Notes: generated by a model from the letters alone, not told the origin. A stretch of 64,000 nucleotides of DNA from CAWJMN01 sp963844055 (GCA_963844055.1 CAWJMN010000001.1:1302001-1366000), one strand, 5' to 3'. Positions 29,801-38,273 are shown, counted from the first letter of the stretch. A program made the numbers and translations.

Positions 29801-30145
29801 CTATTCGTCGCTATCGGCCGAAGCCTCGGGCTTGTTGCTGCGACGGAATACCGCCACAACGTCTTCCACGGGGACGACGTAAAGCTGGTTGTCGGCTTCG
29901 AAATCGACCGGGATCGCATTCTTGGGATGGAAGAGAATGCGGTCGTACTGCCTTAGAGGCACATCTTCATCGTTTTCGACCTGGGCCGAAATGGAAACGA
30001 TACGGCCGGTGATGGTGGGGATCTCGGCTTGGTCGGGCAACGCGATGCCCCCCTTGGTCTCTCGCTTGGGTTCATCCTTGCGGACAAGCACACGATAGCC
30101 AATCGGTTCGACGTATTCGAAGGTTTTTTTGGTGGCCTTGGCCAT
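29801..30145 (-). CDS. groES: GroES-like co-chaperone, solitary
   Basis: A 114-residue GroES fold. Recognisable are YRVLVRKDEPKRETKGGIALPDQAE (the mobile-loop end, IALP), GRIVSISAQVENDEDVPLRQYDRILFHPKNAIPVDF and YVVPVEDVVAVF. GroES normally caps GroEL. Here there is no groEL next door. The protein is longer than usual at the N-terminus (MAKATKKTFEYVEPIGY) and has an acidic C-terminal tail (EASADSDE). Planctomycetes often carry extra GroES copies; this one may serve a paralogous GroEL elsewhere. Confidence 0.82.
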   Translation of the reverse strand: MAKATKKTFEYVEPIGYRVLVRKDEPKRETKGGIALPDQAEIPTITGRIVSISAQVENDEDVPLRQYDRILFHPKNAIPVDFEADNQLYVVPVEDVVAVFRRSNKPEASADSDE

Positions 30146-30317
30146 GGTCGATGGAGCTTAAATCGTTGTTTTGTAAGGGATTGTGGTAAGGTGCGGCCCT
30201 GGGGATCGCGGCCAGGCACTTACCTGAAGCGTTAACACTTTTCCTGACGCTACCTTAACCCGGCCTAAACAGTGTGGCAAGGTACGGGAGGGGGAGTTGG
30301 CTTCGCAACCGAGCTGC

Positions 30318-31553
30318 TTAGGATTTTGCAGGAGGGGTGATCAAGGGAAGTCGTCGATTGAAGAGGAGCTGCAAAGTTTTGAAGATAGTTATTGGTGGCA
30401 AAGTGCAGATGCCAACAACGATTGGGCCGATGAGAAGACCTAGTTGCCCCGCGAAGGGAAGCGGGATTTTCCAGTCATAACGTAAACAAAGGATTATTCC
30501 GAGAAACGATCCCATCGGGACGCCGACAAAAAGTGAGAACCAAACGATTTTCTTCCAGATGGGTTTTCCATCGAAAATCTGATTGGATGGAGGCGTCATC
30601 GCCCACGAAATACACTTGAGAGTAAATGGGGTTATGCCAAACGGAATGAGTACTAGTTCCAGCCCCCAAAGGATCGTTGGCCAGCCCCAGCCATCGCGAA
30701 GGGCAGGCACTGCCACGAGCAAGATTGAGATGACGGACCAGCCCACGTAGTTAGCGATTTTTTTAGGAAGCCCCTCGGGTGCCGGCAGAACAGGCAGTGA
30801 ACAGTGGGGGCACTTTCGGAACTCGTCTTTTGTGACGTGGCTTGGCAGGGGAAGATCGTTTCCAAACCAATCTTCTGCGTAGGCGGGCAGTAGTATTGGC
30901 AGAAACTTCTTGCAGGAATCGCAGATGGCTGGATATTTCGTGCCGGACGCAATCCTTACGGCAATCTGGGTGAGCATCAAAAAGAAAATGCAGTAACAAA
31001 AAGTAAAAAACAAAGCGGCCGCTATGGCAAGAGCGGAGGCTGTCCCGGTTTTCAGTCCCCAAAGAAATCCCTGGAGAGCAACTTCGTGCAGCGACTGATT
31101 ATTGGGAGCAGAGATTTCCCTGATGATCGAATATAGTTCTATTGCCGTGGCAAAATAAATCACCAGTACGAGGAGTGTCGTACTAATCCCAAGAAGAGGT
31201 CCTGGTGGTTTGCCATGTAGCCGCCTTCTATTTAGCCACGCACCGAAAAACAAAACCGACGGAATTTGCACAAGCCCCATCAAAAGCATTTGCACGGCCC
31301 AGATGGTAACAGGCGAGCCGGCACCATCGCGTTGGTGAACGTATAGCGAGCTGAGAATTGTTGCTAGGAGCCAAGTGAAAGCATAGTAGAACGGAAGGCG
31401 GCTACGACGAACGGAGAAAGGGAGGATCGGTTTTTTACACCAGAGGCAGAACTGCAAGCTAGGGTGTGGACTGTCAGGAGTTATGGGGGCGGGCTCTGGC
31501 TTTTTGCAAAAACAAAAATGGACCGAGAGATCGTTTTCCATGGGAGGCATCAT
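30318..31553 (-). CDS. Membrane protein with zinc-ribbon motifs and internal duplication
   Basis: About 411 residues; I take ATG 31553, though no clear ribosome-binding site is visible. Two Cys pairs near the N-terminus (FCFCKKPEP, FCLWCKKPI) and two in the middle (CDSCKK, RKCPHC) suggest zinc ribbons. The rest is membrane helices in two repeated halves: SSLYVHQRDGAG..TIWAVQMLLMG and VPALRDGWGWPTILWGLELVLIPFG are related. The C-terminal half (GWGW...GVPMGSFLG...PLPFAGQLGLLIGP) is clearly homologous to the gene just upstream at 31654-32181. Function unknown. Confidence 0.72.
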   Translation of the reverse strand: MMPPMENDLSVHFCFCKKPEPAPITPDSPHPSLQFCLWCKKPILPFSVRRSRLPFYYAFTWLLATILSSLYVHQRDGAGSPVTIWAVQMLLMGLVQIPSVLFFGAWLNRRRLHGKPPGPLLGISTTLLVLVIYFATAIELYSIIREISAPNNQSLHEVALQGFLWGLKTGTASALAIAAALFFTFCYCIFFLMLTQIAVRIASGTKYPAICDSCKKFLPILLPAYAEDWFGNDLPLPSHVTKDEFRKCPHCSLPVLPAPEGLPKKIANYVGWSVISILLVAVPALRDGWGWPTILWGLELVLIPFGITPFTLKCISWAMTPPSNQIFDGKPIWKKIVWFSLFVGVPMGSFLGIILCLRYDWKIPLPFAGQLGLLIGPIVVGICTLPPITIFKTLQLLFNRRLPLITPPAKS

Positions 31554-31653
31554 TGGATTGCTAAAAGGCAATGAAGGCTATGTTGAGGGGGCTTTGTATT
31601 GATCTGATCTGTGTACCCAAGGACTTGCTGCTGTAATTCTGTTGTACCTGCGG

Positions 31654-32181
31654 TCAATTTCCTACGAAGAATGCTTTGGCGGAACGAAACGCGTAGCCAG
31701 GGAAGATAATAACTCCGCAGCCGACTGCTGCTTGAAAGATGCACCAGCCAACGACGCTTGGTCCAATGAGTAGGCCGAGTTGGCCAGCGAAATGGATGGG
31801 CATTTTCCAGTTATAGATTAAGCAGAACACCGCTCCAAAAAATGCACCAAGTGGCATGCCTATAAGAAAGGCAGAAAAGATTGCCTGTTTCCAAAGAGGT
31901 TGATCGTTGAAGTGAGTGGCTGCCTTAGTACCGCAGAGCCATGCGTATACTTTCAGTCCGGCCAGGATGAAACCGTAGGGGATGAGCCAAGCCTCTGTTG
32001 CCCAATGAGCGGTTGTCCAGCCCCAGCCGTCACGCCGCTGAACGTAAAGCGAACTAGCACCGGTGACGGCGATCCAAAGCAAGGCATACGCGCCGTGAAG
32101 AAAGTAACTGCGGGGCGAAGTCGCGGATGTCGGCATATCGTTGCTGCCGCTGATCGCAGGTGGGGTGGAGGTGTCGTTCAT
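31654..32181 (-). CDS. Membrane protein paralogous to its downstream neighbour
   Basis: About 175 residues from ATG 32181 (GGGAG upstream). Four membrane helices. It matches the second half of the next gene: YVQRRDGWGWTTAHWATEAWLIPYG, GMPLGAFFGAVFCLIYNWKMP, and HFAGQLGLLIGPSVVGWC. It lacks that protein's zinc-ribbon cysteines. The pair probably arose by duplication or fusion. Starts divergently from the L25 cluster, across a 640-base gap. Confidence 0.72.
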   Translation of the reverse strand: MNDTSTPPAISGSNDMPTSATSPRSYFLHGAYALLWIAVTGASSLYVQRRDGWGWTTAHWATEAWLIPYGFILAGLKVYAWLCGTKAATHFNDQPLWKQAIFSAFLIGMPLGAFFGAVFCLIYNWKMPIHFAGQLGLLIGPSVVGWCIFQAAVGCGVIIFPGYAFRSAKAFFVGN

Positions 32182-32826
32182 GATCAACTCCCAGCGGCAG
32201 GCCTTGATTTTGCCCGAGCTACTTCTTTAAGGGGTGTTTGGATTCTAGTGGGGGGCCGTGAAGAGAGAAAGCTTTTTGTCCGCCTCTAATTTGGTTGACC
32301 TCAGAATTTTTGGGCGGCGCTAAGAGTCAATATAAAAGCAGATATTTGTTTGTCGTGGAAAGATAGCAAAGCGGCGAAGGGCTTCACGGGCTGGGAAGTG
32401 GTAGCCGCGTTCCCGGTAAACGCTATTTTGGGTGGTTTTTGCGATGGGTAGGCGGGTGAAATTGCAGTGGGATGATGGGAGTGGAGGCTCTGCCAGCGTT
32501 TTTCATTGAAAGCAGGCCGCTTACCCTTGCGGACCAGCCGTTTTTTGGCACAATACTGGGTTTCCCATCCAGGGAAGTAGTCTAGCTACGCGTCAGGAAG
32601 AGCCATGGGTTCGGACTGACAGATGTGTGAGCGGATAGCGTGCTGGGTGGTGCCGGGCTTGGTATTGGGCACGCCTTAGCGGTCGCTATCTGCGTGATTT
32701 TTATAGCAAGGCTCTGGTGGGTGGTGCTGGGTTTGGGTTTGAGCTTCTGCGGTAGTAGAAGTCGACCTGAGTTATCTGCACATCCTCTAAGGGCTGATAG
32801 GGTTTGCAGTTAGGAAGGCTTGAATC
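32182..32826. other. Long intergenic region upstream of rplY
   Basis: About 645 bases between divergent genes. I find no coding frame. It holds an RNA-like hairpin region (32631-32694) and should contain promoters for both flanks. No tRNA could be built from it. Confidence 0.5.
32631..32694 (+). other. Candidate structured leader upstream of rplY
   Basis: GCGGATAGCG (32631-32640) pairs with CGCTATCTGC (32684-32693, one G-T pair), and inside it GTGCC can pair with GGCAC (32650-32654 with 32668-32672), giving a nested two-stem fold. It is followed by TGATTTTTA. This could be a terminator or a structured 5' leader for the ribosomal cluster about 130 bases downstream. Seen by eye only. Confidence 0.35.
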
Positions 32827-33471
32827 ATGGCTGAAGTTCTAAATGTGAAGGTTCGTTCCGATAAGGGAACCAGCCGCATGCGTCGTCTGCGCTACACCGG
32901 TATGATCCCAGGTGAGCTCTATGGGCACGGCGAAGCTAACGTCAGCTTGGTGATCAATCCTGCCGAGGTTTGGGCCGCTGTGAAGCACGGTGGCAAGCTC
33001 GTTTCGCTGAAGGGTGATGTCAACGAGAGCGCTCTGATTCGTAGCGTTCAGTGGGACACCTACGGCAAGTCGCTGCTGCACGTCGACCTGATCCGCGTTT
33101 CGGAATCGGAACTGGTCAGCACGACGGTTGTCATCGAATTGAAGGGTACCGCAGTTGGCACGACCGAAGGCGGCGTGATACAATTTTCGACCCACGAAAT
33201 CGAAATCGAATGCCCAGCGGCATCGATTCCAGAAAAGATCGTTGTCAACATCACGGACTTGCACTTGGGCAAGGCGATCCATGCTGGCGAACTGAAGCTG
33301 CCAGAGGGTGCCAAGCTATCCGGTCACCCTGAAGTGGTGATCGTATCGTGCATCTCGCCGCACAAGGACGCGGAAGCTGTTGCTGGTGCCGAAGGCGGTG
33401 CTGAGCCAGAAGTGATTGGCAAGAAGGAAAAAGAAGCTGCTGAGGCAGCTGCGAAGGAAGGCAAGAAGTAA
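32827..33471 (+). CDS. rplY: Ribosomal protein L25 (CTC/TL5 type)
   Basis: A 214-residue L25 of the long CTC type, which binds 5S rRNA. Markers are RSDKGTSRMRRLRYTGMIPGELYG, the L25 beta domain, then the C-terminal TL5-type domain (TTEGGVIQFSTHEIEIECPAASIPEKI and DLHLGKAIHAGELKLP). The last 30 residues are a low-complexity Lys/Glu/Ala tail. AAGGCTTGAATC precedes the ATG. First gene of rplY-pth-rpsF-ssb-rplI-dnaB-bpt, a cluster of ribosome and replication genes. Confidence 0.95.
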   Translation: MAEVLNVKVRSDKGTSRMRRLRYTGMIPGELYGHGEANVSLVINPAEVWAAVKHGGKLVSLKGDVNESALIRSVQWDTYGKSLLHVDLIRVSESELVSTTVVIELKGTAVGTTEGGVIQFSTHEIEIECPAASIPEKIVVNITDLHLGKAIHAGELKLPEGAKLSGHPEVVIVSCISPHKDAEAVAGAEGGAEPEVIGKKEKEAAEAAAKEGKK

Positions 33472-33494
33472 TTGGTCTTCTTGCTGTGTGCCGT

Positions 33495-34055
33495 ATGAAG
33501 CTCGTTGTGGGGCTTGGAAATCCAGGTCGGCAATATGCGGGTACGCGGCATAACGTTGGATTTGATTTGATTGCACGAGTGGCCGCTCGTGTAGGAGCTT
33601 CGGCTCCTCGCGGACGGTTTCAGGGCGAAGTTGCTGAGGCAACGGTTGCCGGTGAGAAGGTCTTGCTGCTGACGCCGCTGACCTTCATGAACTTGAGTGG
33701 AGGGAGCGTGCTTGAGGCACGGGACTTCTTCAAGATCGCGTGCGAAGATGTTTTAGTGGTCTGTGATGATTTGAATCTGCCCTTGGCAAAACTTCGGTTT
33801 CGCCAGAACGGCTCAGCCGGCGGGCAGAAGGGTTTGGCGGATGTGATCCGGCGATTGGGGACTGAAGAGGTTCCTCGGTTGCGGTTTGGTGTGGGGGCTC
33901 CGCCTCCGGGCAGGGACGTCGCAGGCTATGTGCTGGCGAAGTTCACCTCGGAAGAGCGAGCCGAGGTAGAGATCGGTTATGGGATCGCGGAAAACGCGAT
34001 TTGTGACTGGATCGGGCAGGGCGTCAAGTTCTGCATGAATAAGTACAACGGTTAG
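33495..34055 (+). CDS. pth: Peptidyl-tRNA hydrolase
   Basis: About 186 residues from ATG 33495, just after the L25 stop. Family marks: LVVGLGNPGRQYAGTRHNVGFDLI (catalytic His in TRHNVG), TPLTFMNLSGGSV, VVCDDLNLPLAKLRFRQNGSAGGQKGL and RLRFGVGAPP. It recycles peptidyl-tRNA that leaves the ribosome early. No strong ribosome-binding site is visible; coupling to L25 translation is possible. A GTG at 33486 would add three residues. Confidence 0.95.
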   Translation: MKLVVGLGNPGRQYAGTRHNVGFDLIARVAARVGASAPRGRFQGEVAEATVAGEKVLLLTPLTFMNLSGGSVLEARDFFKIACEDVLVVCDDLNLPLAKLRFRQNGSAGGQKGLADVIRRLGTEEVPRLRFGVGAPPPGRDVAGYVLAKFTSEERAEVEIGYGIAENAICDWIGQGVKFCMNKYNG

Positions 34056-34133
34056 GTTCGAAAGTTTTGGGGGAGAACGCCCCCGTTCAGAACAAATAGC
34101 AAGTCGGTTGATTGATTCACGAGGAGTGGTCCC

Positions 34134-34535
34134 TTGGCACAAAACGTTTACGAGAACATGGTCATTTTTGATTCGAACAAGTATGCCCAGGATCCGGGTG
34201 GCGTTAGCGCTACGATCTCGGCCTTGGTGACGAAGTTCGGGGGCGAGGTTCTTGTAAGCCGCCTTTGGAACGAGCAAAAGCTCGCCTACCCGATGGACGG
34301 CCATCGCAAGGGGACCTACTGGCTGACGTACATGCGTTTGGACAGCTTGAAGCTGGAAGAATTCAATCGCCAAGTCACGATCAACGAAACCATCCTGCGT
34401 AGCTTGACCCTGAAGGTCGATCCTCGCTTGGTGGAAGCTTTGGTAGAACATGCCAAGGGTAATCGCCCACGTCCTGTTGAGGCCGTTACGGTTGCAGACG
34501 TTGAAGAAATCGACCTAGACGAAGTTGCTGAATAA
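34134..34535 (+). CDS. rpsF: Ribosomal protein S6
   Basis: A 133-residue S6: YENMVIFDSNKYAQDPGGVSATISALVTKFGGEVL, LAYPMDGHRKGTYWLTYMRL and LTLKVDP. A TTG at 34134 is the start, with GAGGAG six bases upstream. The C-terminal tail is acidic (VADVEEIDLDEVAE). Just upstream, GGGGG (34069-34073) can pair with CCCCC (34080-34084), or GAACG with CGTTC around the same C run, so two leader folds compete. S6 messages are often autoregulated; here that is a guess. Confidence 0.95.
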   Translation: MAQNVYENMVIFDSNKYAQDPGGVSATISALVTKFGGEVLVSRLWNEQKLAYPMDGHRKGTYWLTYMRLDSLKLEEFNRQVTINETILRSLTLKVDPRLVEALVEHAKGNRPRPVEAVTVADVEEIDLDEVAE

Positions 34536-34549
34536 GCTTTCGAAAGCTT
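34534..34549 (+). other. Perfect 16-base palindrome after rpsF
   Basis: AAGCTTTCGAAAGCTT is its own reverse complement and overlaps the last base pair of the rpsF stop. As RNA it gives a six-pair stem with a TCGA loop, without a following T run. It may be an mRNA stability or processing site between rpsF and ssb, or a chance palindrome. Confidence 0.35.
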
Positions 34550-34640
34550 GAAGGCTGCGAACGGTTTTGGTAGGCTGCTGACGTAGGGTGACTTTTGTTC
34601 ACTGGTGTGGTCTGCCAAGGGTTCAGCAAAGGAAACGAGC

Positions 34641-35120
34641 ATGGCTAGCTTCAATCGCGTCATTTTGATGGGGAACGTCACCCGCGATTTAGAGGTCAAG
34701 TACCTTCAAAGCGGCATGGCGGTTACAGAGATTGGGTTGGCGGTAAATGATCGCCGTAAGGGTCAGAACGGCGAGTGGATCGACGAAACAACGTTTGTCG
34801 ATGTCACTCTCTGGGGACGGACGGCAGAGATTGCAGGGGAGTATTTGGGCAAGGGCGCACCGGTTTTAATCGAAGGCCGCTTGAAGCTTGATACTTGGGA
34901 AAAAGACGGCAAGAAGAACTCCAAGCTACGAGTCGTTGGCGAAAAGATGCAACTGCTCGGCGGCAAGGGTGGCGGTGGTGGTGGCGGAGGTCGATCCTCT
35001 GGCCAGCAATACGATGAGAGCGAGTACGGGGGCGAGCCAGATTCGGCACCACCTCCATCTCGTCAATCGTCGAGCCGTTCCGCACCGGCTTCTCCTCCAA
35101 TGGACGATATCCCGTTCTAG
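34641..35120 (+). CDS. ssb: Single-stranded DNA-binding protein
   Basis: About 159 residues from ATG 34641, AAAGGAAACGAGC before it. The OB fold runs MASFNRVILMGNVTRDLEVKYLQSG...TTFVDVTLWGRTAEIAGEYLGKG...VLIEGRLKLDTWEKDGKK. A Gly- and Ser/Pro-rich linker leads to the acidic tip MDDIPF, which recruits partner proteins at the fork. Fits a replication role between rpsF and rplI/dnaB. Confidence 0.96.
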   Translation: MASFNRVILMGNVTRDLEVKYLQSGMAVTEIGLAVNDRRKGQNGEWIDETTFVDVTLWGRTAEIAGEYLGKGAPVLIEGRLKLDTWEKDGKKNSKLRVVGEKMQLLGGKGGGGGGGGRSSGQQYDESEYGGEPDSAPPPSRQSSSRSAPASPPMDDIPF

Positions 35121-35293
35121 GGATAGGGGCCATTTTAGGGGCTGGGGGTTAGAACCTAGGGATTGGCTGTTCCAACGAACGCCACGGACTAGGGCGCAAG
35201 ATCGAATTTGTTGGAAGTACATTGAACGAAATTTGCCAGTATAGACTGGATCAGTACAGAGTAGAGGTGTTGTGATGGCTGAGCAAGTCTGCA

Positions 35294-35836
35294 GTGGCGA
35301 ATCGTTTTCAAGCCCTTCCCAAGAGCGAGAATAACGGTATTCAGTTGCTTTTGATTCAGTCGGTAGATCACCTTGGCAAGCAAGGCGACGTGGTTCAAGT
35401 TCGGCGTGGTTACGCTTTGAACTACCTGTTGCCACAAGGCTTGGCCACGGTTGCTACGGATCACCATCGCCGGATGGTGGACAAGCACAAGGCTCGTCTG
35501 CAAGAAATCGAGAAGGCACGTCTCAAGACGCTGCGTGAAGTTGCTGATGCGATCAGCAAGCAAAGCATCACGATCGAAGCCAATGCCAACGACGAAGGGC
35601 ATCTTTACGGCAGCGTGAATGCTCACGAGATCGCCGTCGCCATGCGTCAAGCGGGTTTCACGATCACGCAAGATCAGATCCGCCTGGAAGGCCCTCTGAA
35701 GGAACTTGGCTTGTACACGGTCAAGATTCACTTGCACCACGACATCAACACCGAACTCAAGGTGTGGGTCGTTCCAACGGTGGTTGCCGATCAACCTGCT
35801 GGCGATGCAGCCAAGCCTGCCGCCGCCAAGAAGTAA
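35294..35836 (+). CDS. rplI: Ribosomal protein L9, start region doubtful
   Basis: The body is clear L9: NGIQLLLIQSVDHLGKQGDVVQVRRGYALNYLLPQGLATVATDHHRRM. GTG 35294 is the only usable in-frame start but has no ribosome-binding site. Instead an ATG at 35275 with an ideal AGAGGTG site reads MAEQVC and then is one base out of frame with the L9 frame. I suspect that ATG is the true start and that one base between 35275 and 35294 is surplus; removing it yields MAEQVCVANRF. The C-terminal tail is Ala/Lys-rich. Lies upstream of dnaB. Confidence 0.88.
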   Translation: MANRFQALPKSENNGIQLLLIQSVDHLGKQGDVVQVRRGYALNYLLPQGLATVATDHHRRMVDKHKARLQEIEKARLKTLREVADAISKQSITIEANANDEGHLYGSVNAHEIAVAMRQAGFTITQDQIRLEGPLKELGLYTVKIHLHHDINTELKVWVVPTVVADQPAGDAAKPAAAKK

Positions 35837-35895
35837 TCAATTTGCAAATGTGGCAACCTCCACCCTAGTGTGGTGTGGCCGCGTGAAAAGTCAAC

Positions 35896-35934
35896 AAGGG
35901 CCTTGCAGCTGGAATTCTGGCTGCGGGCCCTTTT
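35896..35934 (+). terminator. Terminator between rplI and dnaB
   Basis: AAGGGCC..GCAGC pairs with GCTGCGGGCCCTT around a short loop, followed by four T. It probably ends, or thins, the rplY-rplI transcript before dnaB. Confidence 0.6.
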
Positions 35935-35960
35935 GCATGCGCGGGGACCATTTTTGAGTT

Positions 35961-36004
35961 TGCCCGAACGGATATAATCTAAGCTCAGGGATGCCCGAAC
36001 GGAT
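35961..36004 (+). promoter_or_regulatory. dnaB promoter with flanking direct repeats
   Basis: A perfect TATAAT lies at 35973-35978. The 13-mer TGCCCGAACGGAT occurs twice, at 35961-35973 and 35992-36004, 31 bases apart, on each side of that box. The -35 region is not clear. The repeated site could be bound by a regulator of dnaB transcription; inference. Confidence 0.5.
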
Positions 36005-36044
36005 TCGTCTGGGGCCTGCTAGAGAGCACTGTGGAGGAGATGAG

Positions 36045-37496
36045 ATGGCGACGTCAAAGCAGCGGCCGGATAATGCCAAACAGCGTCCAGCGGCCTTAAC
36101 GAGCGAGTTGCTGGACCGCACGCCACCGTTTGACTTGCAGGCTGAGATTGGCGTGCTGGGGAGCATCGTGCTATTGCCGGACGTGATCGACGACATTGTG
36201 ATGTCGCTGCGCGCTACGGACTTCTACGATGAGGCGCATCAAAAGCTCTTCACGCACATGTGCGCCCTGCATGAAGGGGGCAAAAAGATCGATCCGACGT
36301 TGCTGATCGATCGCCTCAAGACGGCCGGCGATTTTGAGCTGGTTGGTGGGATGGCGTACCTGAGCAAAGTAGTCAACGCGGTCCCCAATGCGGCACACGC
36401 CAGTTACTACGCAGAGATCGTCCGCGAAAAGGCAACGTATCGCTCGCTGATTTATGCCGCGACCGAGATCTTGCGTGACTCTTATGAAGAGGCCTCGGTT
36501 GCGAAGGAACTGCTGGGCCAAGCAGAACAGAAGATCTTTTCGATCCTGGATAATCGCAGTGACAATGCGATTCAAGAGCTGAAGGATGTGCTGTTTCAGT
36601 CGATGGATCGCTTGGAGGCACGTCTGCGGGGCGAGATGCTCGAAGGGGGCGTGGACAGCGGCTTTCGTGGGTTGGATGAGAACACCGGCGGTTTGCACCA
36701 TGGAGAACTGATCATTGTGGCGGCCCGTCCTAGTATGGGTAAAACCGCGTTTGCCATGAATGTGGCAGAGAACGTCTCTTTCATTCAGCGTGTTCCGACC
36801 TTGTTCGTTAGCCTTGAAATGTCGGCCTTGGAATTGACGGATCGTTTGCTGTGTAGCGTTGCCAAGGTGAGCGGGCATCGGATGCGGCAAGGAAGCATCT
36901 CGCAAGAAGATCGCATGCGGCTTGTCAGCAAGGCGGCCGAGCTAAGCGAAGCCCCTTTGTATGTGGATGATGCACCTAGCCGAACGGTAACAGAAATCGC
37001 GGCTGCAGCGCGGCGTATCAAGCGACGGACGGGCAAGCTGGGTTTGATTGTTGTCGACTATTTGCAGCTGATTGAGCCCGATAACTCGAAGGACCCACGT
37101 CAGGAACAGGTGGCCAAGATTGCACGTCGCTTGAAAGGTATGGCGCGGGAACTGAAGGTTCCGGTGATGTGCCTCGCGCAGCTCAATCGGCAGACGGAAG
37201 CCAGCAAAGACAATATTCCACGTCTTAGTCACTTGCGCGAATCGGGTGCTATCGAACAGGATGCGGACGTCGTCATGTTTGTGCACCGTGAAGAGTACTA
37301 TCAGCGGGGCGAAGATCAGCAGCGCGTTGCTGGCAAGGCGCAGATCATCATTGCCAAACAGCGTAACGGTCCTGTGGGTGAGATTGACCTCGATTGGCTT
37401 AAGGACTTCACTCGGTTCCAAGATCCGGTTGCGGAACGCTTGCAGGCCTTCGATCAATACAATGAGTCTGCCGCAGGAAACTCTGTTGGGTTTTAG
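36045..37496 (+). CDS. dnaB: Replicative DNA helicase DnaB
   Basis: About 483 residues from ATG 36045, which follows GGAGGAGATGAG; an in-frame ATG 54 bases upstream is within the promoter region. N-terminal domain: FDLQAEIGVLGSIVLLPDVIDDIV. The RecA-like core has Walker A RPSMGKT (R228-T234), Walker B LGLIVVDYLQLI and the arginine-finger region LSHLRESGAIEQDADVVMFVHREEYY. It unwinds DNA at the fork. No intein is present. Confidence 0.96.
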   Translation: MATSKQRPDNAKQRPAALTSELLDRTPPFDLQAEIGVLGSIVLLPDVIDDIVMSLRATDFYDEAHQKLFTHMCALHEGGKKIDPTLLIDRLKTAGDFELVGGMAYLSKVVNAVPNAAHASYYAEIVREKATYRSLIYAATEILRDSYEEASVAKELLGQAEQKIFSILDNRSDNAIQELKDVLFQSMDRLEARLRGEMLEGGVDSGFRGLDENTGGLHHGELIIVAARPSMGKTAFAMNVAENVSFIQRVPTLFVSLEMSALELTDRLLCSVAKVSGHRMRQGSISQEDRMRLVSKAAELSEAPLYVDDAPSRTVTEIAAAARRIKRRTGKLGLIVVDYLQLIEPDNSKDPRQEQVAKIARRLKGMARELKVPVMCLAQLNRQTEASKDNIPRLSHLRESGAIEQDADVVMFVHREEYYQRGEDQQRVAGKAQIIIAKQRNGPVGEIDLDWLKDFTRFQDPVAERLQAFDQYNESAAGNSVGF

Positions 37497-37564
37497 CGAC
37501 AGGCTTGCGGCGTAAGTCCTGTTGGCGGCGAGTGGAAGTCACTAGCGAAAAGGGAAGTGGCGGC

Positions 37565-38273
37565 ATGGAATCCTCGGGGGCCGAGTTGCTCGTTTTCGAC
37601 GAACTGACCCCATGCCCCTATTTACCAGGACAGACAGCACGCTTGCCCCATCGATTGCCTTCGGTACTTTCGCCGGCAGATTTTGATGTGCGGCTGCAAA
37701 ATGGGGATCGTCGTAGCGGCCCCTTCTTGTATCGAACACAGTGTCCGCACTGCACGCGCATGTCAGCCTATTCGGTTGGATGTAGCCAAGTATCAGCCGC
37801 ATCGATCGCAGGTGCGGACGATTCGCCGAGGGAATGGTTTGCTTCGTTCGGTTGTGCAGGACCCGCTGGTGGATGAGGAGCGGGTAGCCCTGTTTAATAA
37901 GCACCGAGACCTGCGCGGTCTATCGCACGATGACCGGGAAATTGATGAAGATGGTTATGCCAACTTCTTGGTGATCACTTGCTGCGACACGCGCGAAATC
38001 GCCTATTATCATGGCGACGATTTAGTCGCGGTGGCGATTGCTGACTTTGGAGAGAATGCGATCTCGGCCGTCTACACCTTTTACGACCCCGAGTTCCGGG
38101 GCGTGGGGCTTGGTACCTACAGCATCTTGCGACAGTTGGAGCTTTGCCGAGAGTCACAGCGACAGTATCTGTATTTGGGGTACTATATCGCCGATTGTGA
38201 TGCGATGCGTTACAAGGGAACTTATCGGCCCCACGAACGCCGTATCGATGGTGTGTGGCAAGAGTTCGACTAG
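37565..38273 (+). CDS. bpt: Aspartate/glutamate leucyl-transferase (Bpt/ATE family), frameshifted
   Basis: From ATG 37565 (AGGGAAG upstream) the first frame reads FDELTPCPYLPGQTARLPHRLP...YRTQCPHC, then breaks. The second frame resumes ACQPIRLDVAKYQPHRSQV..IRRGN and carries on through FLVITCCDTREIAYYHG, GVGLGTYSILRQLELCRE, YLYLGYYIADC and MRYKGTYRPHE to 38273. Dropping one base near 37753 gives CPHCRACQPIRL, the exact family motif, so only this base is out of place. The enzyme transfers leucine to N-terminal Asp/Glu or Arg/Lys for N-end-rule degradation. Follows dnaB by 68 bases. Confidence 0.88.

Noticed and set aside
32530..32570. TTGGCAC...TGGG resembling a sigma-54 promoter
   Set aside because: The second half does not match the TTGC consensus and the spacing is off.
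32560..32640. Possible tRNA (a GGGTTCGGAC stretch)
   Set aside because: No cloverleaf can be formed and there is no acceptor stem.
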